From an uncultured Eubacteriales bacterium (GTDB lineage Bacteria; Bacillota; Clostridia; Oscillospirales; Acutalibacteraceae), in NCBI GenBank assembly GCA_934489735.1, contig CAKSSR010000001.1, positions 1 to 64,000 on the forward strand: DNA of 64,000 nucleotides. The letters are read 5' to 3'. The notes below the pieces were generated by a model that worked only from the letters and a program-made list of their open reading frames with translations, was not told where the DNA came from and searched no databases. Shown one piece after another: positions 50,817 to 60,386 of this stretch; position 1 is the stretch's first letter, and each line of letters opens with the position of its first letter. Position numbers and translations under genes: made by a program.

Positions 50817-51686
50817 ATGAAAGTTACGAAAGCGGTTATACCTGCTGCAGGGTTAGGCACACGAGTGCTACCGGCAACTAAGGCAATGCCAAAAGAAATG
50901 ATACCATTAGTAGATAAACCTGCAATTCAATATATAGTAGAAGAAGCAGTTAATTCAGGTATAAAAGACATATTAATTATTCTCAATAGAGGGAAAGGAA
51001 TAATAGAGGACCATTTTGATAGGTTCCCGGAACTGGAACATAAGCTAGAAGAAGGAAATAAAAAAGAAATATTAGATAATATAATAGGAATTTCTAGAAT
51101 GGCAAATATATATTTTATTCGTCAGAAAGAAACAAAGGGGTTAGGGCATGCGATAAATTGTTCTAAATCGTTTGTGGGGAACGAGCCGTTTGCAGTTTTA
51201 TTTGGTGATGATGTCATAGTAGGAAAAGAGCCGGCATGTCTTCAGCTTATGAAAGCATATGAAGAATTTGGTCTAGGAGTAATAGGAGCAAAAAAGGTCA
51301 GCGAAGAAGACATCAGTAAGTACGGGTCACTAAAAATTAATAATATAAGAGAAAATTACTACATGTGTACTGATATGATAGAAAAACCGACTAAAGATAA
51401 AGTTATGTCGCTTTATTCTATAATGGGAAGATGTATATTGACGCCTGATATATTTGATATACTAGACAGAACAGAGCCAGGAATAGGTGGGGAAATCCAA
51501 CTAACCGATGCAATGAAGGTACAATCTAGAGAAAAGGGCATGATAGCAGTAGATTTTTCAGGGAAGAGATATGATATTGGAAACAAACTTGGAACAATGC
51601 AAGCTTCTGTTGAGATTGCTCTTAAACATCCAGAAATAGGTGAACAATTCAAAGTATATTTAAGAGATCTAATTAAAGAATTATGA
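50817..51686 (+). CDS. galU: UTP--glucose-1-phosphate uridylyltransferase
   Basis: 289 aa. Makes UDP-glucose for glycolipids and wall polymers; the GT28 enzyme at 15301-16494 is a likely consumer. Motifs: VIPAAGLGTRVLPATKAMPKEM (cited in part), DKPAIQYIVEEAV, ETKGLGHAI, FGDDVI, and EKPTKDK with the catalytic Lys. Full length, but it lacks a ribosome binding site at the normal distance (see the leader entry). Confidence 0.95.
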   Translation: MKVTKAVIPAAGLGTRVLPATKAMPKEMIPLVDKPAIQYIVEEAVNSGIKDILIILNRGKGIIEDHFDRFPELEHKLEEGNKKEILDNIIGISRMANIYFIRQKETKGLGHAINCSKSFVGNEPFAVLFGDDVIVGKEPACLQLMKAYEEFGLGVIGAKKVSEEDISKYGSLKINNIRENYYMCTDMIEKPTKDKVMSLYSIMGRCILTPDIFDILDRTEPGIGGEIQLTDAMKVQSREKGMIAVDFSGKRYDIGNKLGTMQASVEIALKHPEIGEQFKVYLRDLIKEL

Positions 51687-51712
51687 GATATAATAGAGAT
51701 TGTCAATGATTG

Positions 51713-51727
51713 GTTAATTGAATTAAC
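51713..51727 (+). other. Perfect palindrome after galU
   Basis: GTTAATT-G-AATTAAC, 7-bp arms with one central base, 27 nt after the galU stop and 21 nt before the V-ATPase -35 box. It could be an operator; no T-run follows. Confidence 0.4.
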
Positions 51728-51747
51728 AGAAATAGTTTAATGATATC

Positions 51748-51776
51748 TTGACAAAATATTAATAATGTAGTACACT
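51748..51776 (+). promoter_or_regulatory. V-type ATPase operon promoter
   Basis: TTGACA (51748-51753), 17-nt spacer, TACACT (51771-51776). The leader to the first gene is about 225 nt. A TTG-initiated upstream extension of the first gene (51931) was considered and rejected. Confidence 0.65.
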
Positions 51777-52005
51777 GTGTTTGTTGTAAATAGGATAATT
51801 AAAGATATCAACAATGTTTTGTTTTTGTATGTTTTTACAAGACGTCGCAAGTATTTTTTAAAAATATATAAAGGTTTTGACACGAGCCTCATGCTGTTTA
51901 TTGATTTATTTTGAAAGGAATTAATCAATATTGAAAGAAATTTATATATTTATTATTCTTACTTTAACCGTTGGAGTGTCAGTTTTATATGAGGAGATTG
52001 TTGTT

Positions 52006-52317
52006 ATGAAAGATATGATTTCTCAAATAGTTGAGATGGATAAAAGAGCAAGAAAAGCAACTGATGAAGTTCAAAATCACAAGGTTAACATGGGTCACGA
52101 GATTCAAAAACTTTGTAAGGAAATGAGAGAGGAATACTTTGAAAGAGCGTATAATAGAGTGAGACTTAATGAAAAGATAGAAAGCAGAAGTCTTGATACG
52201 AAACTTTCAAATATAGAGAAGAAATACAAAGATGCTTTTGAAAAACTCAATAATATTTATAAAAGTAAAGAAAAAGAATGGGAAGAAGAAATTTTTAATA
52301 GAGTTTTAGGGATGTGA
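52006..52317 (+). CDS. ntpF: V-type ATP synthase subunit G/H (peripheral stalk)
   Basis: 103 aa from the ATG at 52006, following GAGGAG; the longer TTG frame adds a hydrophobic N-terminus unlike the family. Predicted continuous coiled coil (MISQIVEMDKRARKATDEVQ; REEYFERAYNRVRLNEKIES), forming the peripheral stalk with subunit E. First gene of the ATPase operon; subunit C follows after 7 nt. Assignment rests on coiled-coil character and position. Confidence 0.8.
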   Translation: MKDMISQIVEMDKRARKATDEVQNHKVNMGHEIQKLCKEMREEYFERAYNRVRLNEKIESRSLDTKLSNIEKKYKDAFEKLNNIYKSKEKEWEEEIFNRVLGM

Positions 52318-52324
52318 TGATCTA

Positions 52325-53383
52325 ATGTCTGTTACTTATGCATCTAATGCAGTTTTATCCAAGGTCAGGGCTATGTATGGTTTTAGACTCACTGATAAGA
52401 ATTATTTAGATTTATTAGCTTGTTCATCTGTTACGGAAGTGGCCTCATATTTAAAGAACAGGACTCGTTATAAGGATGTGCTATCAACGCTTAGCGAGAA
52501 AAATGTTCATAGAGGTCAATTGGAATATTTGTTGAGAAAGAAACTATTTAATGATTTTGAATCAATAGGCAGGTACGAGATATCCGTCGGTGAAGAATTT
52601 TTTAATTATGTAATCTCAAGGATGGAAATAGAAGAAATAATGCACTTTTTGATATTATTTATTTCATCTAAGCCAGAGGATTACATTTATTCATTTCCGG
52701 TTTTCTTCTCAAAGCATACAAATATAGATATAAAATCATTTAATAAAGTAAAGACTTATGAAGATTTTTTAAGTACTTTAGAAAAGTCGGAATATTTTGA
52801 TATTCTTTCGAAATTCAATCCAAATTCCAAGAGAAAAGATGAAGAAAGTGACAAACTAGATATAGCCATAATAGAGAGTGCGTTATTTACTAATTTATAT
52901 AAGAAAGTTTTTGCGATAATAAAGAATAAAACAAATGGTTCAGCGAGGTCAGAACTTTCTCAAATGTTCGATACATTTATAGATTTCAGTAATATAACGA
53001 AGATATACAGATTAAAGAAATATTATAATGCTGATGATAAGTATATATATAAATGTTTGATACATCTAGGTACATTTAGTAAGAAGACGATACAAAATAT
53101 GGTCCATGCTGAAAGCGCAGAGCAGATAATAGATATGATGAAACAGACTTCAGTTTATAAAAAGTATGAAAATAAATTGAAATGTAATCATATAGGCGAG
53201 GTTCCGTATAGTATAGAATTTGAAAAATGTAGACATTATATAAGATTTTCAGTGAATCCATCAGTGGTTATGATGGCATATATTTTTTTGATGGAAAATG
53301 AGATATCTAATATAGTAAACATAATTGAAGGCGTGAGGTACGAGTTGCCATCAGACGATATAAAGGATATGCTCATAATTTAA
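52325..53383 (+). CDS. ntpC: V-type ATP synthase subunit C
   Basis: 352 aa. Central-stalk connector between the D/F shaft and the membrane rotor. N-terminal TYASNAVLSKVRAMYGFRLTD and three similar helical units (YLKNRTRYKDVL; YLRK; EVPYSIEFEKCRHYIRF) are typical of subunit C/d. A GATGTGATG site precedes it. In most clostridial operons subunit C lies after E; here it is second. Confidence 0.88.
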   Translation: MSVTYASNAVLSKVRAMYGFRLTDKNYLDLLACSSVTEVASYLKNRTRYKDVLSTLSEKNVHRGQLEYLLRKKLFNDFESIGRYEISVGEEFFNYVISRMEIEEIMHFLILFISSKPEDYIYSFPVFFSKHTNIDIKSFNKVKTYEDFLSTLEKSEYFDILSKFNPNSKRKDEESDKLDIAIIESALFTNLYKKVFAIIKNKTNGSARSELSQMFDTFIDFSNITKIYRLKKYYNADDKYIYKCLIHLGTFSKKTIQNMVHAESAEQIIDMMKQTSVYKKYENKLKCNHIGEVPYSIEFEKCRHYIRFSVNPSVVMMAYIFLMENEISNIVNIIEGVRYELPSDDIKDMLII

Positions 53384-53405
53384 TAATAGAGAGGTGGATT
53401 TTGGG

Positions 53406-55343
53406 ATGGCGGTTGCAAAAGTTAAAATAGCTAGCATTATAGGAATGACTAACAAACTAGATGAAACTGTCAAAATGTGTGGAGATTCCAAATTTTTTCA
53501 TCCGGACGATGCACTGTTGTTTTATTCAAACACATCGAAGTTTCAACCAATTTCAGAAATGAATCCTTACAGCGATCTAATAGATAGAATGAATGAGGTA
53601 GTTACGAGAACTGGTGCAAGTTTAACTATCACAGATATAGATGACTTTAACGTGAATATAGAAGAAATAGAAAATTATATAGATTATTTAACCGACAAGT
53701 TATCTTCACTAAGTGATAAGAAAGATGAAATCAACAAGCAAATGCAAGAAAGTAAAAATAATATAGATCAGGTCAGTCATTTTTTAGGTCTTGATTTAAG
53801 TTTGGATGACTTATTTACATGCAGGTATGTTAAAGTGAGATTTGGAAGAATACCTAGAGAAAGTTATTCTAAGTTATCATTTTACGAGAACAATCCAAAT
53901 ATTTTATTTTACACTTGCACAAGCGACGACAATTATTACTGGGGAGTATATATTTGCCCGATAGATCAAGCTAATGACATAGACAGAATATTTTCAAGTT
54001 TGTATTTTGAAAGGATAAGAATTTCAGAGTCAAGTAGCACACCAGAAGAATATATTAATTGTTTAAAAGAAAGTATAGAGAGCAAGAAGAAAGAACTTGA
54101 GAATATAGATGCAAAGATAAAAGCATTTTGGAAGACACAATATGATCAATGCATGAGATTTTATTCAAAATTAGAACAATTGAATTCATATTTTGGAATA
54201 AAGAAGTATGCATCTATCTATAATAACGATAGTTTTATATTATTAGGCTGGATTCCAGAGAGTATGGAAAAAGAATTTAAGGAAAGCTTAGAAAATATTG
54301 ATTGGATAGAATATTCTATAGAAAGTGCAGAAGACCAGAAGAAGCATTCACCACCGATTATACTAAAAAACAATAAATTCTTTAAGCCATTTGAAATGTT
54401 TGTTGACATGTACGGACTACCTACTTATGGCGAGGTTGATCCAACAGTCTTTGTAGGAATAACTTATATATTACTTTATGGAATAATGTTTGCCGATCTA
54501 GGGCAAGGTTTAGTCATTTCAATAGCAGGATATGTATTATACAAACTAAAGAAAAGCAAATTAGGAGCAATTTTAGTGAGATGTGGCATATCTTCTGCAA
54601 TATTTGGAACATTGTTTGGATCGCTCTTTGGATTTGAGCACGCTTTGGATGCTTTTTACAAGAATGTCTTTGGCTTAAAAGGGAAACCGATAGAAGTCAT
54701 GGAAGGATCATCTATAATGATGATACTGGTATCAGCAATTGCGATAGGCGTGACATTAATAATAATAGCAATGATAATAAATATTTACACATCGTTCAAG
54801 CAGAGGAAATACGATAGAGCCATATTTGGGCAAAATGGCGTAGCGGGGCTGATGTTTTATACGTCATTGATATTCGGATTCATAGAGCAAGTAGTATTTG
54901 GCAACAAAATAATGACATTACCTTATATTGTTTTCTTATTAATACTTCCAATTGTATCTATGCTATTTAGCGAAGTACTGGGAAAGTTGGTTCAAAAAGA
55001 TCCAAATTGGAAACCGGAAAGCTTCGGGGGATATATTTTAGAGCATGTATTCGAAATTTTAGAAGTATTATTAAGCTACGTAACAAACACATTGTCATTT
55101 TTGAGAGTGGGAGTATTTGTAGTAGTTCATGTCAGCATGATGTTGGTATTTTTCTCAATGGCAGAAGCATGGCCATCAATAAGCTTTATATTAATACTAA
55201 TAGGTAATATAATTGTTATTGGACTAGAGGGATTTTTAGTAGGAATTCAGGTTTTGAGACTTGAATTTTTCGAAATGTTTTCGAGATTCTTCAGCGGCGG
55301 AGGCCGAAGCTTCAAACCTGTAACGATACAGAACAAGATGTAA
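53406..55343 (+). CDS. ntpI: V-type ATP synthase subunit I (a-subunit)
   Basis: 645 aa from the ATG at 53406, positioned by AGAGGTGG; a GTG at 53394 lies in that site. N-terminal cytoplasmic half with coiled coil (about 90-125 and 220-250) and C-terminal membrane half with about seven TM helices. Key parts: PTYGEVDPTVFVGITYILLYGIMFADLGQGLVI (cited in part) and LSYVTNTLSFLRVGVFVVVH, which carries the essential Arg of the ion half-channels. Stator of the membrane sector. Confidence 0.93.
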   Translation: MAVAKVKIASIIGMTNKLDETVKMCGDSKFFHPDDALLFYSNTSKFQPISEMNPYSDLIDRMNEVVTRTGASLTITDIDDFNVNIEEIENYIDYLTDKLSSLSDKKDEINKQMQESKNNIDQVSHFLGLDLSLDDLFTCRYVKVRFGRIPRESYSKLSFYENNPNILFYTCTSDDNYYWGVYICPIDQANDIDRIFSSLYFERIRISESSSTPEEYINCLKESIESKKKELENIDAKIKAFWKTQYDQCMRFYSKLEQLNSYFGIKKYASIYNNDSFILLGWIPESMEKEFKESLENIDWIEYSIESAEDQKKHSPPIILKNNKFFKPFEMFVDMYGLPTYGEVDPTVFVGITYILLYGIMFADLGQGLVISIAGYVLYKLKKSKLGAILVRCGISSAIFGTLFGSLFGFEHALDAFYKNVFGLKGKPIEVMEGSSIMMILVSAIAIGVTLIIIAMIINIYTSFKQRKYDRAIFGQNGVAGLMFYTSLIFGFIEQVVFGNKIMTLPYIVFLLILPIVSMLFSEVLGKLVQKDPNWKPESFGGYILEHVFEILEVLLSYVTNTLSFLRVGVFVVVHVSMMLVFFSMAEAWPSISFILILIGNIIVIGLEGFLVGIQVLRLEFFEMFSRFFSGGGRSFKPVTIQNKM

Positions 55344-55458
55344 GAGAATATGATAAAAAAGTCAAGTCAAAACTGCTTAGAATATGTGCACCTAATGGGC
55401 ATGTATATCTACAGCCAGAAAATTTTATAAATTTATTAAAATCATGGGGGTTATTTAC

Positions 55459-55899
55459 ATGACTGGATTATTAATTATTTTACCGTTTGTAGTGCTTATA
55501 GCATCAATAGTAGGCGCAACAATTGCAATTAAAAGAGGAGTTAGACCTCAGAAAGCATTAGCTTGTCAGATGTTATCATTTTTTGCTGCATTTGCATTTT
55601 TTACAGCCGTACCGATGGTTTCGACTAACGCAGAGGTAACAGGAGAGAGTGCACAGACAGAAGTAGCAGAGGATAAAACATATATCGGATGGGGATTTTT
55701 AGCGGCAGCTTTAGCAGTTGGCTTGCCATGTATTGGCTGTGGTATAGCAGTTGGTTCATCAGCTCCAGCAGCGATTGCAGCATGTTCAGAGGATCCAAAG
55801 AATGCAGGTAGATCTTTGTTATTTGTTGCATTAGGCGAAGGTATATCATTATTTGGGGTGCTAATAGCAATTCTTATATTGATGGTTAAGATGCCATAA
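55459..55899 (+). CDS. ntpK: V-type ATP synthase subunit K (rotor ring)
   Basis: 146 aa from the ATG at 55459 after GGGGGTT. Four hydrophobic segments: an N-terminal pair (about 3-25, 38-55), a polar linker (about 58-76), then a classic c-type hairpin (YIGWGFLAAALAVGLPCIGCGIAVGS, cited in part, and LLFVALGEGISLFGVLIAILI). The ion-binding Glu is in LGEGISLFG. The first pair has no equivalent Glu, so each subunit gives one site. Na+ or H+ specificity cannot be decided. The Cys pair in PCIGCG is unusual. Confidence 0.9.
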   Translation: MTGLLIILPFVVLIASIVGATIAIKRGVRPQKALACQMLSFFAAFAFFTAVPMVSTNAEVTGESAQTEVAEDKTYIGWGFLAAALAVGLPCIGCGIAVGSSAPAAIAACSEDPKNAGRSLLFVALGEGISLFGVLIAILILMVKMP

Positions 55900-55916
55900 A
55901 GGGGCAGGTGTTAGCG

Positions 55917-56225
55917 ATGCGTTTCCAATTGATAAGTGACAACATCGATACTCAAGTAGGTTTAAGACTAGCTGGAATTCCTGGAGTAGTAGTTCATGAG
56001 AAAGAAGAAGTTGAGAAAGCTTTAAAAGAAGCAATTGAAGATGAGGATGTAGGAGTCATATTAATGACTGAAAAATTAGTAAATCTTTGTCCAGATTTGA
56101 TATATGACTTAAAGCTGCACATGAAGAGACCACTTATAGTAGAGATTCCAGATCGTCATGGAAATGGAAGGACTAAAGATTCCATTACAAAGTATGTAAG
56201 GGATGCAATAGGAGTAAAATTCTAA
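55917..56225 (+). CDS. ntpG: V-type ATP synthase subunit F
   Basis: 102 aa from the ATG at 55917, with GGGGCAGGTG just upstream (a GTG at 55908 lies inside it). Rossmann-like small subunit of the central shaft: MRFQLISDNIDTQVGLRLAGIPG (cited in part), VGVILMTEKLVNLCPDLIYD, RPLIVEIPDRHG. Sits between K and E. Confidence 0.88.
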   Translation: MRFQLISDNIDTQVGLRLAGIPGVVVHEKEEVEKALKEAIEDEDVGVILMTEKLVNLCPDLIYDLKLHMKRPLIVEIPDRHGNGRTKDSITKYVRDAIGVKF

Positions 56226-56270
56226 AGATTTCAGTAATACTTAAAATAGAGCAAAAAAGATTGAAATGAG

Positions 56271-56297
56271 AGCCTTTTAGCCTTTTGCTAAGAGGCT
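56271..56297 (+). other. Hairpin inside the V-ATPase operon
   Basis: AGCCTTTTAGC (56271-56281) and GCTAAGAGGCT (56287-56297) form an 11-bp stem with one wobble and a 5-nt loop, in the 158-nt gap between F and E. No T-run follows, so mRNA processing or differential stability is more likely than termination. Confidence 0.6.
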
Positions 56298-56383
56298 TAA
56301 ATGTAAGAATAAGCAAATTAGTGCAATTTTTCGAGAAAATACGGAAATTGTAAGACAAGAAATAACCTGAAAGGAGTAGCTAC

Positions 56384-57034
56384 TTGACAGAGTATAAACA
56401 TATATTATATTTTGTCCATATTTTAGTAGCGGAGATGATAGTGGCTGAAGCGAAAGGCAAGACAGAAAGTTTTTTAAAAGCTATAGATAAGTATGCATCT
56501 GAGCAACAAAGGAAGATAGAAGATGAAATAAATTTATATAAGCAAAAGGAATTAGAAAAAGCAGAGACAGAGATATTGGGAGAGGTACATTCTTTTATCC
56601 AAGACAAGATTGCAGAAATGAAAGGAAGTATTTCGAGAGAGATTTCCATTAAAGAGATGGATTGCAAGAAGAAGTTATTAAGGAGAAGGCAAGAAATAGT
56701 AGACGAAGTATTTAGCAATTGCGAAAAAAAGCTTGCGCAGTTTACAAATAGCGACAAATATCAATCATTTATAGACAATTCGCTTAAAAAGGTATCTAAA
56801 ATTTTAGACCGAGGCAAGACAATTATTTACTTAAGGAAAGAAGATTTTAAATTCAAAGACAAAATAAAGTCAAACTTTGAGGAATGTGAGATAAAGGAAA
56901 GGAAAGACATACTAATAGGTGGAATTTATGCTCTAAATGAAAGTCTAGGATTAGTAATAGATGACACTTTAGACTCAAAGTTAGATGAGCAACACGAATG
57001 GTTCGCAGAAAATTGCGGCCTCACACTGAGCTAA
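56384..57034 (+). CDS. ntpE: V-type ATP synthase subunit E
   Basis: 216 aa, TTG start set by AAAGGAG. N-terminal coiled coil (about 20-75: KTESFLKAIDKYASEQQRKIEDEI, cited in part) and C-terminal globular domain with LIGGIYALNESLGLVIDDTLDSKLDE (cited in part), the conserved GG-x-x-ID-x-T-ld motif. Partner of the G subunit in the peripheral stalk. 25 nt before subunit A. Confidence 0.9.
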   Translation: MTEYKHILYFVHILVAEMIVAEAKGKTESFLKAIDKYASEQQRKIEDEINLYKQKELEKAETEILGEVHSFIQDKIAEMKGSISREISIKEMDCKKKLLRRRQEIVDEVFSNCEKKLAQFTNSDKYQSFIDNSLKKVSKILDRGKTIIYLRKEDFKFKDKIKSNFEECEIKERKDILIGGIYALNESLGLVIDDTLDSKLDEQHEWFAENCGLTLS

Positions 57035-57059
57035 TATTATTGTAGTTGGGGTTGAACTT

Positions 57060-58820
57060 ATGATAGATAATAATTTAATATATGGAATAAACGGACCAGT
57101 AATAACTGTAAAGGGCACTAAAGCTTTTTCAATGTTAGAAATGGTTTACGTAGGTGAAGATTCACTTGTTGGAGAAGTAATAGGAATAAATGATCAATTT
57201 ACTACTATCCAAGTATATGAGGATACGACAGGATTAAAGCCAGGTCAAAAAGTAGTGGGAACAAAAAGCCCGGTTAGTATAGCATTAGGGCCGGGTATAC
57301 TCGACAATATATTTGATGGAATAGAAAGGCCATTAAAATTAATGGAACAACAGAGTGGATCATTTATAAAAAAAGGAGCGGGCATGGAACATCTGGCAAC
57401 AGATAAGCTATGGGATGTACATGTAACTGTCAAAGAAGGAGATATGTTAAACGGCGGAGACATATATGCCACATGTATGGAGACACCTGTGATAGAGCAT
57501 AGATGCATGGTACCTCCGAACATATCAGGAAAAGTAATAAGCGCAAAGGTCAGTGGAAGATATAAAATTGATGAAGTGATTATTAAAATTAAGGATAAGC
57601 AAGAGAAAATTCACAATTTAAAGCTATATCAAAGATGGCCAATTAAGACAGCTAGACCAATAAAGAAGAGATTGCCATCAGACATACCACTCATAACAGG
57701 TCAAAGAGTAATAGATACATTATTTCCGATTACAAGAGGTGGCACAGCAGCGATTCCTGGAGGCTTTGGAACAGGAAAAACCATGACTCAACATCAATTA
57801 GCTAAGTGGTGTGACGCAGACATAATCGTTTATATAGGATGTGGTGAGCGTGGTAATGAAATGAGTCAAGTTTTGACGGAATTTTCAGAACTAATAGACC
57901 CAAAGACAAACAAACCATTGACAGACAGAACAGTTTTGATAGCGAACACGTCGAATATGCCTGTTGCAGCAAGAGAAGCATCTATATATACTGGAATAAC
58001 ATTGGCAGAATATTATAGAGATATGGGATACAATGTAGCAATAATGGCAGACTCCACTTCAAGATGGGCAGAGGCTTTAAGAGAAATTTCAGGAAGACTT
58101 GAGGAAATGCCAGCAGAAGAAGGATTCCCAGCTTATTTACCATCTAGACTATCTGAGTTTTATGAAAGAGCAGGAAGAGTTGAATCTTTAAGTGGTAAAG
58201 AAGGATCTGTTACAATTATAGGAGCGGTATCTCCACAGGGATCAGATTTCTCAGAGCCAGTTACCCAGAATACGAAACGTTTTACCAGATGCTTTTGGGC
58301 ATTAGACAAATCGCTTGCATATTCAAGACATTATCCAGCAATAAATTGGATGTCAAGTTATAGCGAATATACAGAGGAACTAAATGATTGGTATAATAAG
58401 AATGTAGGAGAGCAATTTATAAAGTATAGAAAAAAGGTAAGCATGCTATTAGCTGAAGAAAACAAATTAATGGAAATAGTTAAGCTTATCGGATCGGATG
58501 TACTGCCTGATGAACAGAAGTTAATAATAGAGATAGCCAGGGTTATAAGAGTTGGATTTTTGCAACAAAATGCATTTCATAAAGACGACACATTTGTATC
58601 ATTGAAAAAGCAAATGTTAATGATGAAAGTAATACTTTATCTATATGATAAATCAAAACAACTTATATTTGCATCAATTCCAATATCAAGGATCATAGAG
58701 AAAGGATTATTTGATAAATTGATAAAGATCAAGTATGATATTCCAAATGACAAATTAGAAATGTTTGATTCTTATATTGAAAATATTGATGAAGTATTTA
58801 ACGAGCTAGTACAGCAGTAA
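57060..58820 (+). CDS. ntpA: V-type ATP synthase subunit A (catalytic)
   Basis: 586 aa. Walker A GGFGTGKTMTQHQLAKW; the catalytic Glu in CGERGNEMSQVL; MADSTSRWAEALREISGRLEEMPAEEGFPAYL (cited in part) with the Arg-finger region; N-terminal beta-barrel GPVITVKG and the non-homologous insert (KDKQEKIHNLKLYQRWPI, cited in part). Full length for the family. ATP hydrolysis drives ion export, or ion influx drives synthesis. Confidence 0.97.
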   Translation: MIDNNLIYGINGPVITVKGTKAFSMLEMVYVGEDSLVGEVIGINDQFTTIQVYEDTTGLKPGQKVVGTKSPVSIALGPGILDNIFDGIERPLKLMEQQSGSFIKKGAGMEHLATDKLWDVHVTVKEGDMLNGGDIYATCMETPVIEHRCMVPPNISGKVISAKVSGRYKIDEVIIKIKDKQEKIHNLKLYQRWPIKTARPIKKRLPSDIPLITGQRVIDTLFPITRGGTAAIPGGFGTGKTMTQHQLAKWCDADIIVYIGCGERGNEMSQVLTEFSELIDPKTNKPLTDRTVLIANTSNMPVAAREASIYTGITLAEYYRDMGYNVAIMADSTSRWAEALREISGRLEEMPAEEGFPAYLPSRLSEFYERAGRVESLSGKEGSVTIIGAVSPQGSDFSEPVTQNTKRFTRCFWALDKSLAYSRHYPAINWMSSYSEYTEELNDWYNKNVGEQFIKYRKKVSMLLAEENKLMEIVKLIGSDVLPDEQKLIIEIARVIRVGFLQQNAFHKDDTFVSLKKQMLMMKVILYLYDKSKQLIFASIPISRIIEKGLFDKLIKIKYDIPNDKLEMFDSYIENIDEVFNELVQQ

Positions 58821-58844
58821 ATTAATTCAGAAAGGCGTAATAAT

Positions 58845-60356
58845 ATGATTCTTGACTATATAGGAGTAAAAGAAATAAATGGATCATTAATAGTACTCGA
58901 TAACGTAGACAATGTATCATTTGAAGAAACAGTTGATATACGTTTGGATAATGGTACTATTAGAAAAGGAAGAGTGGTCCAAATTGATGGAGACAGAGTA
59001 GTAATTCAAGTATTTGAAGGGACATCTTCAATATCATTAGAGAATACTAAGACAAGATTTACAGGACATCCAATGGAAATGAAACTGTCACCAGAAATTA
59101 TGGGAAGAATATTTAACGGGGCAGGAAAGCCAATAGATGGACTTGGAGAGATCTTCCCAGATAAGAAAATGAATATAAATGGTTTGCCGATAAATCCAGT
59201 TTCCAGAGTATATCCTAAGAACTATGTAAATACAGGAATTTCTTCAATAGATGTACTATCCACATTGATAAGGGGACAAAAACTTCCGATATTTTCTGGT
59301 TCAGGAATGAAACATAATGAGCTAGCGGCACAAATAGTAAGACAAGCTAAAATATCTGGCAGCGACAATGATAACTTTGCCGTAGTTTTTGCAGCGATGG
59401 GCGTACAAAACGATGTGGCAGAATACTTTAAGAAAAGCTTTGATGAATCAGGAGTGCTACAAAGAGTAGTAATGTTTTTAAATCTATCTAACGATCCAAT
59501 AATAGAAAGAATATTGACACCTAGATGTGCTTTAACAGTGGCAGAATATTTAGCATTCGAACATGACATGCATATTCTATTGATAATGACAGACATGACA
59601 TCATATGCAGAAGCATTGAGAGAGTTTAGCTCATCGAAGGGAGAAATTCCGGGAAGGAAAGGATATCCAGGTTATTTATATTCTGACTTAGCATCATTGT
59701 ACGAACGTGCAGGAATGGTCAACGGGAGGAAAGGATCGGTTACCCAAATTCCAATTTTAACAATGCCAAACGATGATATAACACACCCTGTACCAGACTT
59801 GACTGGATATATAACAGAAGGGCAAATAGTTTTAGATAGGAATTTACAAGCATCCAACATATATCCACCAGTATCTATATTACCTTCATTATCAAGATTG
59901 ATGAAAGATGGAATAGGCGAAGGATATACGAGGGCAGATCATTCTGCATTGGCAAATCAATTATTTGCATCGTATGCACGAGTAATGGACGCTAGATCAT
60001 TGGCATCAGTAATAGGTGAGGACGAATTGTCATCAGTTGATAAGAAATATATTAAATTTGGCAAGCTGTTTGAAAACAAGTTCTTGACTCAAGGCTTCAC
60101 TGAGAACAGGACTATTATACAGAGCTTAGATTTAGGATGGCAATTGTTATCCACACTGCCAAAAGAAGAGCTCGACAGGGTTGACGACAAGATATTAGAT
60201 GAACATTACATCGAAAACTTTAAGTTTACAAATGAAACTGAATTGTTGAACATGGGAATAGGCGACGATGATCAAGATGAAATTAGTAATAAAGTAATAT
60301 TAGAGTCACCTGACTCAGTGAAAAAAGTGATTAGTGATACGCCATATGGATTTTAA
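58845..60356 (+). CDS. ntpB: V-type ATP synthase subunit B
   Basis: 503 aa, longer than the usual ~460: after the normal end there is an acidic extension of roughly 35-40 residues (NMGIGDDDQDEISNKVILES, then the C-terminus). Core motifs: NGAGKPIDGLG, the degenerate nucleotide loop FSGSGMKHNELAAQI, MTDMTSYAEALREFSSSKGEIPGRKGYPGYLY (cited in part), GYITEGQIVLDR, LFASYARVMDARSLASVIGE. The extension may contact D/F or a regulator; inferred only. Confidence 0.95.
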   Translation: MILDYIGVKEINGSLIVLDNVDNVSFEETVDIRLDNGTIRKGRVVQIDGDRVVIQVFEGTSSISLENTKTRFTGHPMEMKLSPEIMGRIFNGAGKPIDGLGEIFPDKKMNINGLPINPVSRVYPKNYVNTGISSIDVLSTLIRGQKLPIFSGSGMKHNELAAQIVRQAKISGSDNDNFAVVFAAMGVQNDVAEYFKKSFDESGVLQRVVMFLNLSNDPIIERILTPRCALTVAEYLAFEHDMHILLIMTDMTSYAEALREFSSSKGEIPGRKGYPGYLYSDLASLYERAGMVNGRKGSVTQIPILTMPNDDITHPVPDLTGYITEGQIVLDRNLQASNIYPPVSILPSLSRLMKDGIGEGYTRADHSALANQLFASYARVMDARSLASVIGEDELSSVDKKYIKFGKLFENKFLTQGFTENRTIIQSLDLGWQLLSTLPKEELDRVDDKILDEHYIENFKFTNETELLNMGIGDDDQDEISNKVILESPDSVKKVISDTPYGF

Positions 60357-60386
60357 TGATAAATAGATAAGAAAGGAGGAATTTTT

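Noticed and set aside
51931..52005. TTG-initiated 25-residue hydrophobic extension of V-ATPase subunit G
   Set aside because: GAGGAG is placed ideally for the ATG at 52006 and family members start there; a TM segment would not suit a stalk subunit.
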